From positions 3,162,001 through 3,226,000 of the forward strand of contig NZ_CP059693.1 of assembly GCF_028657945.1 (NCBI RefSeq): DNA of 64,000 bases, given 5' to 3'. Below are positions 1 to 8,653 of the stretch, piece after piece. The position numbers and the translations under genes were made by a program. A model generated the notes under the pieces. The model was given only the letters and a program-made list of their open reading frames with translations, was not told the DNA's origin and did no database searches. The stretch's first letter is position 1; each line of letters begins with the position of its first letter. Origin of the DNA: Thalassomonas haliotis (GTDB lineage Bacteria; Pseudomonadota; Gammaproteobacteria; Enterobacterales; Alteromonadaceae).

Positions 1-683
1 CCGGTTTGTTTAACCGCGGCTGGTCAAACAATGTTGCCGTTAATGCCAGCGTGCGGCCCTTTATTGCTTTTGCCGATTGCGATATTTTTTTACAAAAACA
101 AAGTTATCAAAGCTGCTTTGACGCGCTGCGGATATTTGATGCCGTGGATCCGAAAAAATCTTATATCACCAATGTCAGCTTACCAACGGCCGATATTGTG
201 CAATCAAAGGAGAATCAAAACCCTCAAGAGGACATAGGCCAGGTTTTGCCGGCTTATACCATTAAAAACAGGCGTTACGGCAATACTTTTGCCGGCGGCA
301 TTTTCTTTATCCGCAGGCAAAGCCTGTTGGCCCTGGGCTTTTGGGATGAGAACTTTGAAGGCTGGGGCGGTGAAGACAATGCCATGGAGCATGTGATCCG
401 GCTGTTTCTGCGCCAATGCCGACTGCAGTTGGAAGTCTTTCATATCGATCACAGCCGTACCCGGTTAGATACCCGCGCGCAGCCTGGCTACCAAAGCAAC
501 AGCCAAAGGTGCCGCGCCATATGCGGCAATCATGGTCAGGCATTGCTGGAATATCTTAAAGAGAAAAAACAGTCTATTCCGGGGGCCATAGATAAATATC
601 AAACAAACAAGCTTGGCCAAAAGGAGCAGGCACGAAGCAAAAACAGAGCAGAAGATGCGTATATTTGTTCAAGCCAGGCATAA
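1..683 (+). CDS. Glycosyltransferase, GT2/galactosyltransferase-like (5' end outside window)
   Basis: The reading frame is already open at the window edge (first full codon at base 3), so the true start lies upstream; the TTG at base 6 is only the first possible in-window start. The visible 225 residues contain an ADCDIFL stretch, which fits the metal-binding DxD region of GT-A transferases, and a GGIFFIRRQSLLALGFWDENFEGWGGED-like block split around residues 96-125. The second block resembles the C-terminal galactosyltransferase domain, in which W-G-x-E-D contacts donor and acceptor. It probably adds a sugar to a cell-surface or natural-product glycan. Its tail overlaps the next transferase gene by 29 bases, which suggests one operon running through about 5.3 kb. 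Family assignment is good; substrate is unknown. Confidence 0.8.
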   Translation, partial: GLFNRGWSNNVAVNASVRPFIAFADCDIFLQKQSYQSCFDALRIFDAVDPKKSYITNVSLPTADIVQSKENQNPQEDIGQVLPAYTIKNRRYGNTFAGGIFFIRRQSLLALGFWDENFEGWGGEDNAMEHVIRLFLRQCRLQLEVFHIDHSRTRLDTRAQPGYQSNSQRCRAICGNHGQALLEYLKEKKQSIPGAIDKYQTNKLGQKEQARSKNRAEDAYICSSQA

Positions 684-1677
684 GTATCCGGCAGCGATTG
701 GCGGGCCCGGGGGAGGCCGGGTTTTTGACGTTTTGGTAAAAGGCTTGGCACACCTCGGCCACCAGGTGGTTTATTACCTGGAAAATAGGCAGGAAGAGAG
801 CCGGGAAGAAAATCTGAAAAAAGCGTTACAGCAAGCACTCCCGCAAGCCGGTCAGTTCTTGAACAATGTTACTTTCGTGACTGAGCCTGTTTTTGATGCC
901 GATATTTACCATATCAGAAGCGACTCTGCTTTAGCAACTGAGCTTGAACGCCGGGGATTGCCCTGGGTGGCCACCTGCCATACCGATTTGGCGGTACACG
1001 GATTAGCGCGCACTTGCTGCCGGGATAACTGGATTTATGTCTCTCCCTCGTTGGCACAGACTTATGGCAGCACACGTTTTATCTATAACGGCATAGATCC
1101 CGACGAGTTTATTTTTCGCGAGCATAAAAGTGATTATTTGCTGTTTGTCTCTGCCTTGCCGCTGGCACGGCGAAAAGGACTGGATATTGCCATAAACTGT
1201 GCCCGTGAAGCGGGAGTGAAACTTGTGGTGGCAGGCTCTGGCGGCGATAACAAGCTGATCAGGGAAATAAAACACCTCTGCGATGTGCCCGGGGTAGACT
1301 ATGTCGGTGAAATCTTTGGCGAGCATAAAGCTGACCTATTTGCCGGTGCCAGGGCGTTGCTGTTTCCCACCCAAATCAATGAAGCCTTTGGCCTGGTACT
1401 GGCAGAAGCCATGATTTCGGGAACGCCTGTGATCGCCAGTGACCAGGGCGCCTGTGGCGATATTGTTAACCGCAAAGTTGGTTTTGTCTGTCATCATTTC
1501 AGCCAATACCTGAAGGCGATTCAGGCCGTTGATAGTATCTCGGCGCACGATTGCCGCCGATATGCCCTGGACTTATATCATTATCATCATATGGCCCGGG
1601 CATATGTGCAGCAATACCGGTTCGAAATCAAAAAGAGCCGGGCAGCACAGTCGTGTTTTATCAAAAATATAAACTGA
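655..1677 (+). CDS. GT4-like glycosyltransferase
   Basis: A 340-residue GT-B type transferase. The N-terminus has the glycine-rich nucleotide-sugar fold start (YPAAIGGPGGGR). The C-terminal half carries the GT4 donor-binding signature EAFGLVLAEA, followed by SGTPVIASDQGACGDIV, and FNG-like RFIYNGIDPDEF in the hinge. I chose the ATG at 655 rather than a TTG 42 bases upstream because MRIFVQA begins the Rossmann strand directly. It overlaps the preceding gene by 29 bases. About 140 bases separate it from the next gene. Sugar and acceptor cannot be told from sequence. Confidence 0.85.
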   Translation: MRIFVQARHKYPAAIGGPGGGRVFDVLVKGLAHLGHQVVYYLENRQEESREENLKKALQQALPQAGQFLNNVTFVTEPVFDADIYHIRSDSALATELERRGLPWVATCHTDLAVHGLARTCCRDNWIYVSPSLAQTYGSTRFIYNGIDPDEFIFREHKSDYLLFVSALPLARRKGLDIAINCAREAGVKLVVAGSGGDNKLIREIKHLCDVPGVDYVGEIFGEHKADLFAGARALLFPTQINEAFGLVLAEAMISGTPVIASDQGACGDIVNRKVGFVCHHFSQYLKAIQAVDSISAHDCRRYALDLYHYHHMARAYVQQYRFEIKKSRAAQSCFIKNIN

Positions 1678-1815
1678 AGACTAAAACGGATAAGGAGCTG
1701 AATAACAAAAAGAATAAAGCGGTAAAGCTGTGATTATAGCTAAAGTTAATGACGTAATTAACCTTGTAGTAATGATGTAGGGGGATTGGACGAGAAAAAA
1801 TAAGAGGCGTATATA

Positions 1816-2781
1816 ATGGAAACGATAAATTTTATTGATCGCTCAAGTGAAGCTACTGTTCAGCAAGGATTAACCTTTTTATGTGAACAACTTAACACCC
1901 TTGACATCCGGGCCAGCTGGTATCCGAGAGTCGAAGAGGCGGATTCGGGGGCAATATTATTGCTGCATGATCCGGTAGATGAAGACAAAATTCCTCCCGG
2001 TTGCCGGGTATTGGGGCAACGTTGCCTTAACCGCCGTCAGCGCCTGGTACTGGCCGAGCGTTGCGGTTTACCTGTGGTCAGCTGGACTTCTGTTGCCGAT
2101 ATCAATGACATCCCCAAGTTGTTTGACCGCTGGGGCACAGATGCTTTTCTCTTCAAAGCCGACTGGTCCTATTCCCGCGGCGGCATTAAATGCCTGACAC
2201 GACGGGACTGGCAACCATTTAATCCCGGGCGTTTTAACCCGGGTGCCGATGTTTTTATGCGCATTCTCAACGGCAGTCCGGACACCCATAAGGTCGATCT
2301 TTTCTATGACCAGGCCTTTGCCTGCCGGCATATGCATACCCGATCCATTTTTGATCGTAAATTCTACAAGGGGTTTTATCAAAGAAGTGAGCTGGGTTTT
2401 ATTCCTCCTCTTGAACCAGCCCTGGCAAAGCTGGGCAAGGTCTTGACCCAATATGGCCAGGGATTTAGCGGCGTTGACTTTATGTATGATGCCCAGGGAC
2501 AACCTTGGGTAATAGAGCTTAATACTTCTTCCCTTGGCCGTGAAGCCACCTGGAGCCGCTGGGGGGATGTTTATTTAAAAGGTTACCTGGCAGGGCTTAA
2601 AAGCTGGATAGAGGCCGGTTACCCGGCAAAGTTTTGTCATGCTATCCCGGACGATGCAAGTTTATTAAGCGAGACTTGCGGCGGCGCTTTCCCGCTGTCC
2701 CAGCCAGATGGGGCAAAAGCTGCCGAGCTGGGCAGTACCCGGGTGACTAAAACCGAAAAATTACTCGATGGCCTCCGTTGA
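1816..2781 (+). CDS. ATP-grasp domain protein (RimK-like ligase)
   Basis: 321 residues with an ATP-grasp pattern: a lysine-containing strand (FLFKADWSYSRGGIKCL, roughly residues 112-128) for ATP binding, and a late acidic metal-binding stretch GVDFMYDAQGQPWVIELNT (roughly 222-240) with the D...E...N triad of the family. ATP-grasp enzymes join a carboxylate to an amine, thiol or similar nucleophile through an acyl-phosphate. It is followed with a one-base overlap (TGATG) by a glycosyltransferase, and a second ATP-grasp gene lies two genes on. The pairing suggests an amino acid or peptide is attached to a sugar scaffold, but that is inference. It could equally ligate a small peptide. Confidence 0.75.
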   Translation: METINFIDRSSEATVQQGLTFLCEQLNTLDIRASWYPRVEEADSGAILLLHDPVDEDKIPPGCRVLGQRCLNRRQRLVLAERCGLPVVSWTSVADINDIPKLFDRWGTDAFLFKADWSYSRGGIKCLTRRDWQPFNPGRFNPGADVFMRILNGSPDTHKVDLFYDQAFACRHMHTRSIFDRKFYKGFYQRSELGFIPPLEPALAKLGKVLTQYGQGFSGVDFMYDAQGQPWVIELNTSSLGREATWSRWGDVYLKGYLAGLKSWIEAGYPAKFCHAIPDDASLLSETCGGAFPLSQPDGAKAAELGSTRVTKTEKLLDGLR

Positions 2782-3638
2782 TGGCAAATCAAAGCGGCGG
2801 GCACAAGTTTGCCAGTGCAGGCCTTGGTAAAAATGTTAGTGTCCTTGTCGCCCTGACAACTTGCGCTCGTCCCGCCCTGATCGCAAAAAACTTACCCCCA
2901 TTGCAAAGCCTGTTGCAGCATTTACCCGGCTTTGATTTAGTGCTGGCCATTGACGGTTTGTCGCTTTTAGCCAACCGGGAAACTTTGCAGCTTGCACAGC
3001 AGTTGGGAGTTAATTGCGTTATCGCTGATTTTCCGGAAGGGGTTGGCGTGGCAAAGAACCGGGTGGTGAGCTTATTCGGGGATTATGATTTTTACTTTTT
3101 CATTGAAGATGATGTTGAAGTGCAAAGCAGTGAATTATTTACCTGCCACCTTAACGCCTATGAAAAAACCGGGATTCATCACTTTTCTCTGCATGAGCCT
3201 TCCCGGCTGCTTGAAGAAGAGCAGCCAAGCTTTTTGCTCTGCGAAAAAGGCATAAAACAAAAAATACGCCATGCCCTTTTCGGCAGCGCCCAGGTTAACT
3301 TTTTCAGCCGGCAGGCTCTTGTTAGGGTAGGCGGCTGGCACCGCCGGTTCAGCCTTCTTAGAAGAGGCGGGCATACCGAGCACAGTTACCGTATTTATCA
3401 TGCCGGGCTGATCCCGGCGCCATTCAATTATATCGATGATTTGAGCAACAGCTGTTGCTGGCACAACCCGCCTTCGATTGTTTCGTGCGCAGGTCATGCG
3501 GTTGCCGCCAACCGTTTATTTGAAATTGAGAATGATTTAATCCGTCAGCAGCTGGGGCCCCAAGCCTGGTATGCCAGATATCCAGGACGTTTATGCCTGT
3601 TTGGGCAAGGAGAGCAAGATGCATATCGTTATTTATAA
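2781..3638 (+). CDS. GT2-like glycosyltransferase
   Basis: 285 residues. The start is the ATG that overlaps the stop of the upstream ATP-grasp gene (TGATG), a sign of translational coupling; a TTG three bases earlier is less likely. The protein shows a GT-A layout: SVLVALTTCARP at the N-terminus, a nucleotide-binding region LVLAIDG, and FFIEDDVEV around residues 110-120, which fits the metal-binding acidic motif. A GGW...RRGGHTEH block follows. Acceptor unknown. It overlaps the next gene by 20 bases. Sequence resemblance to well-known families is weaker than for its neighbours. Confidence 0.7.
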   Translation: MANQSGGHKFASAGLGKNVSVLVALTTCARPALIAKNLPPLQSLLQHLPGFDLVLAIDGLSLLANRETLQLAQQLGVNCVIADFPEGVGVAKNRVVSLFGDYDFYFFIEDDVEVQSSELFTCHLNAYEKTGIHHFSLHEPSRLLEEEQPSFLLCEKGIKQKIRHALFGSAQVNFFSRQALVRVGGWHRRFSLLRRGGHTEHSYRIYHAGLIPAPFNYIDDLSNSCCWHNPPSIVSCAGHAVAANRLFEIENDLIRQQLGPQAWYARYPGRLCLFGQGEQDAYRYL

Positions 3639-4515
3639 ATGGCGTACCCGGGAAGATTTTCTGTTGCCCCGGTTATTTCCCGATGCCGAGATCATCGAAG
3701 CAGAGCCCAGGGTAGATGATTGCCGCATTATTGCCAAAGCCAGGGAAATCGCGGGCGCCTATCCGCAGCAAGACTTGTATTGGTTTTTTCAAATCAATTT
3801 ATCCTATTGGCGGCTGTGGCTTACTCACCATAAAGAAACCGTTGATACCTTAACCGGGCTGGGATTTTCGGTGATCAACAGTGAAGTTACCGATATACGC
3901 AAGCGCACGATACAGAGCTTAAACCGGCAGTTAGGCCTGGTGGATGTTGAGATTGATCATGTTGAACCGGATCAGGGGAAGATGCCGGTGATGGTAAAAA
4001 GCAATTATAATTACGGCGGTGAATTCGAGGCGAGCCTGCCTTCAGATCTTATGGTCGCCCTGGGAGTGGAAGACATTCATGACTGCCAGATAAAGGGATT
4101 TGACAGTTATTTTAAAACCCGCTTGGCCGATGTTGAACAGACCCTGTGGCAGGATGAAGGGGTGATGATAGAAAGATATATCGAAAACAAGGAGCGCAAG
4201 TTCTTTCGCTTTTACCGCTGCGGCAACCACAGCGTATTATCTATGATCATCAACGGCAATATCATCAAAAAAATGTTGCCGGGGCTGCCGCGGAAAAACT
4301 GGTTTTTAAAATTTCAACACAGTAAAAACCATGCCTATCAAACCCTTATCGATAATGCCAGCTTAATGTTGGAAACCATGGGCATGGGGTTTGGCGCCGT
4401 AGATATGGTCATGGATAATGATCATAAGGCGTATATCATCGACGTTAATCCCACCCCGGGCTGGGGGGCGGAAAAACAGGATGAGGTGATTGCTTTTTTA
4501 CGCCAGGGGCTTTAA
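3619..4515 (+). CDS. ATP-grasp domain protein
   Basis: 298 residues from the ATG at 3619, which has a good ribosome-binding site (AAGGAGAGCAAG); an in-frame ATG 48 bases upstream lies deep inside the previous gene and is less likely. ATP-grasp features are a lysine strand near MPVMVKSNYNYGGEFEA, a glutamate-rich block VMIERYIENKERKFFRFYRCG, and a terminal metal-binding stretch GAVDMVMDNDHKAYIIDVNP. The last stretch closely matches the ATP-grasp D...D-x-N end. It is diverged from the ATP-grasp protein at 1816, so the two probably act on different substrates. It lies between a glycosyltransferase and a sulfotransferase-like gene. Confidence 0.75.
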   Translation: MHIVIYKWRTREDFLLPRLFPDAEIIEAEPRVDDCRIIAKAREIAGAYPQQDLYWFFQINLSYWRLWLTHHKETVDTLTGLGFSVINSEVTDIRKRTIQSLNRQLGLVDVEIDHVEPDQGKMPVMVKSNYNYGGEFEASLPSDLMVALGVEDIHDCQIKGFDSYFKTRLADVEQTLWQDEGVMIERYIENKERKFFRFYRCGNHSVLSMIINGNIIKKMLPGLPRKNWFLKFQHSKNHAYQTLIDNASLMLETMGMGFGAVDMVMDNDHKAYIIDVNPTPGWGAEKQDEVIAFLRQGL

Positions 4516-4532
4516 TTGAGCCGGGATTGTCG

Positions 4533-5279
4533 ATGCCTCATTTTTATCATGCCCAAGAACAGCTGCTGATCTCCACCAGTTATAAGGTCATGTATAGCCG
4601 CCTGGTTGAGGAGAAATCACTGCGCCAGGTAACGGCGTCATTTTTATCTTTGGCCCTGGAAAATGGCGCCGACTATTATGTTATCGTGCGAAGCCCCTGC
4701 AGCAGACTGTTGTCCTTTTTTAAGGATAAATTTCGCCGTAATATTTGCAAGAAAAAACCGGACAAGCTCAGTTGGCAGGACTGCCAGCGGCTATTTTTTC
4801 AGCTGTTGGAACTGGACCCGCAAACAGATGATCGCCACAAGCGGCAAAGGTTTTTGCAAACATCTTACCTGGACTTTATCGATTTTCTGCCCGGAGTTTA
4901 TCACTGTGACGGTCACTTGCAGCCGCAGTATTTTTTGCTTGATGAAATTGCAACAGCATTGAAGTTGCCAACAGCAAGTGCAAAGGTTTCACACCGTAGC
5001 GGGCCGGAACAAGCACCTGCCTTAAATTTATCCTTAATGCCTTATCAGCTGGTGCACCTTGAATCGGGAAGTGAAACAGCGGCCTTTGCCGGGCGCAGCG
5101 GCATTGATCTTGGCCGTAAAGTGAATGCCACACAAACCTTGGGGTTGGAAGATGCCGATAAAGCGCTTGATAGCCGTTTATGGCAAAAGGTTTATCGGCT
5201 TTACCACACAGATTTTCACTTGCTCGGTTATACCCAGCATATCTGCCGTGATGCTATCAACCGGGATAAATTTGCATAA
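4533..5279 (+). CDS. Sulfotransferase-family-like protein
   Basis: 248 residues, start at the ATG at 4533, 17 bases after the ATP-grasp gene. The N-terminal LLISTSYKVMYSRL occupies the place of the PAPS 5'-phosphosulfate loop, and YYVIVRSPCSRLLSFFKDKFRRN matches the 3'-phosphate binding region (R-x-P-x-x-R-x-x-S-x-x-x-x-K) of membrane and carbohydrate sulfotransferases (Sulfotransfer_2 type). It would move a sulfate from PAPS to a hydroxyl or amine on a glycan. The 5' loop lacks a textbook K/R-x-G-T-S and is the weak point. It ends the rightward run of carbohydrate genes. Confidence 0.65.
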   Translation: MPHFYHAQEQLLISTSYKVMYSRLVEEKSLRQVTASFLSLALENGADYYVIVRSPCSRLLSFFKDKFRRNICKKKPDKLSWQDCQRLFFQLLELDPQTDDRHKRQRFLQTSYLDFIDFLPGVYHCDGHLQPQYFLLDEIATALKLPTASAKVSHRSGPEQAPALNLSLMPYQLVHLESGSETAAFAGRSGIDLGRKVNATQTLGLEDADKALDSRLWQKVYRLYHTDFHLLGYTQHICRDAINRDKFA

Positions 5280-5404
5280 ACGCCGACGGCCACATCGGCT
5301 TTAAAGCTTGTTTTGTCCCTGGCATTAGCCTCCTTGATGAGCGGGATCTTTTTAAGGTATATTCAGGCGCGGGAGCGTTCTGTTATTCAGCCAGGCATAT
5401 CAGG

Positions 5405-5628
5405 ATTAAATGACCACAGCAGCCAATGACTTAGCGTCTCTTTTGATTTTTATGTCAAACTTTTGGGCATGAAGCCCGATGCTAAATGGCACAAGGGCGC
5501 CTATTTGTTTTTGGGTGAGTTTTATTCTCGATCCGAACGGGCATAAATTAGAAATTTATGTCGGCAGTCTGGCCCAGCGACTGGCTTCTTTAAAGTTAAA
5601 ACCTTATGCCGGTTTCGCATTTTACTGA
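5405..5628 (+). pseudogene. Remnant of a FosA-like VOC (glyoxalase-fold) gene
   Basis: Translating the + strand in shifting frames gives pieces of one VOC protein. ANDLAS lies near 5421-5438. FYVKLLGMKPDAKWHKGAYL lies from 5447 in a different frame. DPNGHKLEIYVGSLAQRL and then KPYAGFAFY end at the TGA at 5626-5628. These match, in order, the opening strand, the helix and the terminal metal-binding glutamate region of FosA-type fosfomycin-modifying enzymes. The centre is missing and at least one frameshift is present, so no functional protein can be made. Assignment to FosA rather than another VOC protein rests on the DPNGHKLEI...L...LASLKLKPYAG ending. Confidence 0.7.
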
Positions 5629-5683
5629 TGCAGGGGCGTCCGGGTTATACTTAACTAAGCTTTGCCTTTGCCCGGAAACTTTA

Positions 5684-6175
5684 ATGAAATATTTTGCCTA
5701 TGGTTCAAATATGTCCCTGCGACGTTTGCAACAAAGAACCCCCGGTGCCGCTTCCATTGGCCTTTTTGCCTTAACCGGGCATGACTTGAGGTTTCATAAA
5801 GCCGGGCAAGACGGCTCGGCCAAATGTGATGCTTTTTATACCGGTTCGGCCAGTGACTGTATTTATGGGGTCTTATTTGAGCTGGCACCGCAGGAAAAGC
5901 GGCTCTTAGACAGGGTAGAGGGCCTGGGCGCCGGTTATGACGAAAAGTGGGTTAGTGTTGTCAACAATACCGGTTTTGTTGCAGACGCAGCACTTTATTA
6001 TGCAACCGATATAGATACCCGGCTAAAACCTTTTTCCTGGTATAAAGAGCATGTGCTGATCGGAGCCCGGGAATCGAAACTGGCCTTTGACTATATTTTA
6101 AAGATCATTAGGGTAGAAAGTATTGAAGATCCCGATCGAAAACGGTGGGCACGGCAAAGGGCCATATATAAATAA
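5684..6175 (+). CDS. Gamma-glutamylcyclotransferase family protein
   Basis: 163 residues from the ATG at 5684 (MKYFAYGSNMS). The YGSN motif directly after the start is the hallmark of the GGCT/AIG2 fold, where it binds the gamma-glutamyl group. A later YDEKWVSVV block and a glutamate in the LLDRVEG stretch (the usual catalytic acid region) are also present. Such enzymes release 5-oxoproline from gamma-glutamyl amino acids or amines. An upstream in-frame ATG at 5606 would add 26 residues overlapping the VOC remnant and is unlikely. Cytoplasmic; true substrate unknown. Confidence 0.85.
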   Translation: MKYFAYGSNMSLRRLQQRTPGAASIGLFALTGHDLRFHKAGQDGSAKCDAFYTGSASDCIYGVLFELAPQEKRLLDRVEGLGAGYDEKWVSVVNNTGFVADAALYYATDIDTRLKPFSWYKEHVLIGARESKLAFDYILKIIRVESIEDPDRKRWARQRAIYK

Positions 6176-6279
6176 GCGCCTGCTGTTAAAGTAAAAATCC
6201 GGGCCACTATTTGGTTTTGTTGTTTTTGGCTATCTGTTAGTATCCCGTTATACGCACATTACCGGAACCCTTGCCCATA

Positions 6280-6559
6280 ATGTCTTTGTTTTCAAAACTT
6301 TTCGTTTCTCTAAGCCTTGTTATTCTGCTTGACGGTGACCGAGCAGATTACCGAAAACAATACCGTGTTTACCCGGGGTTATTTCCATTCCTTTAATTAT
6401 AACGGCAAGGCCATGGGACCCTGGTTATCTATCATTGTTTTACAGTTTGACGGTGATAAGAAAATCATCAAACAGAGCGACTGGATAAACTATACCCCCA
6501 GGAAAGAGTTTTTAGGCGGGCCGAATATGAACCAGCAATTAGTAGATATAGTGCAATAA
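6280..6559 (+). pseudogene. Decayed small secreted protein gene (possible NTF2/SnoaL-like)
   Basis: An ATG at 6280 begins a plausible signal peptide (MSLFSKLFVSLSLVILL) that then runs out of register. The downstream 6332-6559 part continues in another frame with VTEQITENNTVFTRGYF, GPWLSIIVLQFDGDKKIIKQ and SDWINYTP, ending at a TAA. The second part resembles the end of an NTF2/SnoaL-like fold, where a strand with F-x-G-D-K-I-x-x-x-x-D-W is common. A deletion or frameshift near 6330 would explain the split. The family call is tentative; the split reading frame is what I can see directly. Confidence 0.45.
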
Positions 6560-6582
6560 TTTGTTCCCCGGAGATAAAAATA

Positions 6583-6906
6583 ATGGATAACATTTTTGAG
6601 AATATACCGACAGATTTAAGTGAAGAAATTTTTCAGCAGCTTGCGGGCAATGACAAAGTCCGGATAGAGCGTATTATCTCTAAGGGGCAAAGCTCGCCGG
6701 AGTCCGGTTGGTATGATCAGGCGCATAACGAATGGGTTATAGTATTAAAAGGCCGGGCGAAACTTTGTTTTGAAGATCTCAAGGAGATCACCCTGGGTCC
6801 GGGTGATCATCTTGAGATCAAGGCGCATCAAAAACATAAGGTCAGCTGGACCGCCCCCGATGTTGAGACCATCTGGTTAGCGGTGCACTATCAGGATCAA
6901 ACCTGA
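6583..6906 (+). CDS. Small cupin-domain protein
   Basis: 107 residues with a ribosome-binding GGAG 11 bases before the ATG. The single cupin barrel is visible from NEWVIVLKGRAKLCFED through ITLGPGDHLEIKAHQKHKVSWT, the latter being cupin motif 2 (G-D-x6-P/A-x2-H). Motif 1 lacks the usual pair of histidines (only one candidate in AHNEWV), so metal binding may be altered. Probably a cytoplasmic sensor or small isomerase-like protein; no function can be assigned. It faces a convergent GNAT gene. Confidence 0.75.
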   Translation: MDNIFENIPTDLSEEIFQQLAGNDKVRIERIISKGQSSPESGWYDQAHNEWVIVLKGRAKLCFEDLKEITLGPGDHLEIKAHQKHKVSWTAPDVETIWLAVHYQDQT

Positions 6907-6915
6907 GGGTGAAAG

Positions 6916-6937
6916 AGCTGTTAACGCACTAACAGCT
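6916..6937. terminator. Hairpin between convergent genes
   Basis: AGCTGTTA (6916-6923), a six-base loop and TAACAGCT (6930-6937) form a perfect eight-base-pair stem between the cupin gene and the end of the leftward GNAT gene. It lacks a long T tail, so termination is inferred from position. Confidence 0.45.
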
Positions 6938-7460
6938 ACAGCTTGAACCGGTAAAACAAACTCTCTTTTGAGTGACTTTTTACCCGGCAAAAACCGCACT
7001 TTTCCAGCAACGAAATTGACGCGCCATTGCTTGCGGCAACGCCGGCATTTAAGGCGGAAATGGTTTTCTTGTCTTGAAAATACTCAATTAAGGAGATCAG
7101 CATTTCACTGGCATAACCTTTGCCCCAATACGGCTGCGCCAACAAATAGCCGATATGGAGCTCGGTATCTGTTTTAGTTTCTTCTGTACTTCTTTCTTCG
7201 CTATGAAGCAGGATAAAAGCGATAATTTGCTGCCTGGCTTTTAGCTGCACCACAAGTAGCTCACCTTCTGCCAATGTGCGCTGCAGCCAGTGCAAGGCTT
7301 TTGGCCGGTTATTTATCCCGTGAAAATACTCAGGTAAAGTTTCCACCACCTTTGGGGTCAGCAGTGCCAGTACGGCATCGACAAGTGCCGGTTTTTCCTG
7401 CGCAAGCAGATCCCGGCCCCGGCGGGTAGTCAGACGTTTACTGGCAAATAAATCAGTCAT
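6936..7460 (-). CDS. GNAT family N-acetyltransferase
   Basis: 174 residues. The acetyl-CoA binding core is clear: IGYLLAQPYWGKGYASEML holds the Q/R-x-x-G-x-G/A loop (here Q-P-Y-W-G-K-G-Y-A), followed by the ASNGASISLLEKCGF helix-strand typical of RimJ/RimL-like members. These transfer an acetyl group to an amine on a protein terminus, amino acid or antibiotic. Neighbours do not narrow the substrate. Cytoplasmic. Confidence 0.85.
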   Translation of the reverse strand: MTDLFASKRLTTRRGRDLLAQEKPALVDAVLALLTPKVVETLPEYFHGINNRPKALHWLQRTLAEGELLVVQLKARQQIIAFILLHSEERSTEETKTDTELHIGYLLAQPYWGKGYASEMLISLIEYFQDKKTISALNAGVAASNGASISLLEKCGFCRVKSHSKESLFYRFKL

Positions 7461-7594
7461 GCTCTTTAGCCTGCATGTTTTGACGAAAGGTTTCTTTTAT
7501 TTGATAACCTTTCATTGTCGGCGCTGCAAAGTTACCGGCCATTATTACCCTTAATGCCTGGCTCTGGGCCATAGCCTGCTTTTATGGGCATCAT

Positions 7595-8452
7595 TTAACA
7601 GACCATTTCCGGCTTTTCACTCAGGTGTGCAACTTCTTCCCGGGAGCGTTGGCATACCTTGGAATATAATGCCAGGTGGGCCGGGGTTAGCTCACCGGTG
7701 GCCTTAAGGTAATTAATGATCCGGGTTCTCAATTCGATAAAACGCCAGCTGTTATCCAGCAGGTTCGTTTGGGAAATGCTGCCGGGGTTGGCAGCGATGA
7801 AGGCACCGGTCTGGTTATCTAAGGCCAGCTTATGGTTATTTTTTAGCAAACGGTACATAAGTTCATATTCCTGACTGCTTTTTTGCCTGACCGACCAGCC
7901 CCCCAGGGCGACCAGTGCATTTCTTCGAAAAAGATTGGCGCTGGTTCTGCCAAGCTTGGAGGCAATTAAGCCAAGCCAGCAATCACTGTCCGGGTATTGC
8001 ATGGAACAATCCCCGGCCAGGTTTTGGTACTGATAGGCCCCGGCGATAAAATCGGCATTCTCTTTGGCCAAGATACCGGCCTGGCGGCAGAGTTTATTTT
8101 CAAGCAAAAGATCATCGGCATCAAGAAACTGGATATAATCTCCCCGGGCAATCTCCAGGCCCAGGTTTCTGGCATTGGCGGCGCCTTTGCCCTGTTTGAC
8201 GTCAAGGTATTCTATCTCTTGCTGTGACGCCAGGGAGGATAATATTTGTGGCGTAGTATCGGTTGAATGGTCATTGACACAGATAATTTGCAGGTCAATA
8301 TTTTCTTGGCGCCTGGCAGAGGCAACAGCATCTGAGATGCTGGCCTTGGCATTAAAACAAGGAATGATCACTGAAACACACAAGCTATGCCTTTTATTCA
8401 TATTAATATCCATATCATTAAGCTTAAATAAGGGAGAAGAGGAAAACCTCAT
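7595..8452 (-). CDS. GT2 glycosyltransferase
   Basis: A classic GT-A family 2 enzyme: VSVIIPCFNAKASISDAVAS at the N-terminus, ICVNDHSTDTT, AANARNLGLEIARGDYIQFLD-like region (split here as GAANARNLGLE and GDYIQFLDADD) giving the D-A-D-D metal site, and LGGWS later. Full length is 285 residues from the outermost ATG. ATGs at 8413 and 8401 are also possible and would place the first strand closer to the start; none has a strong ribosome-binding site. It is divergent from the GT25-like gene at 8654. Confidence 0.88.
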   Translation of the reverse strand: MRFSSSPLFKLNDMDINMNKRHSLCVSVIIPCFNAKASISDAVASARRQENIDLQIICVNDHSTDTTPQILSSLASQQEIEYLDVKQGKGAANARNLGLEIARGDYIQFLDADDLLLENKLCRQAGILAKENADFIAGAYQYQNLAGDCSMQYPDSDCWLGLIASKLGRTSANLFRRNALVALGGWSVRQKSSQEYELMYRLLKNNHKLALDNQTGAFIAANPGSISQTNLLDNSWRFIELRTRIINYLKATGELTPAHLALYSKVCQRSREEVAHLSEKPEMVC

Positions 8453-8653
8453 CTTTAAAAATAGATGACTTTTTCAGCTATTGTTATCTATTTGTTATCT
8501 ATAATGAAAAAATAACCTGAGCTTGGCCTGCTCGTTATGAAGCCGCTAAGTGCAAGCTAAAATCAAGTTAAAGATAAGTTAAAGCCTGTTCACTATTTCC
8601 AGCAAGGCATAAGCTGTCAATGGTTCGACAATTCATCAGGGAAGGGAAGTCAT

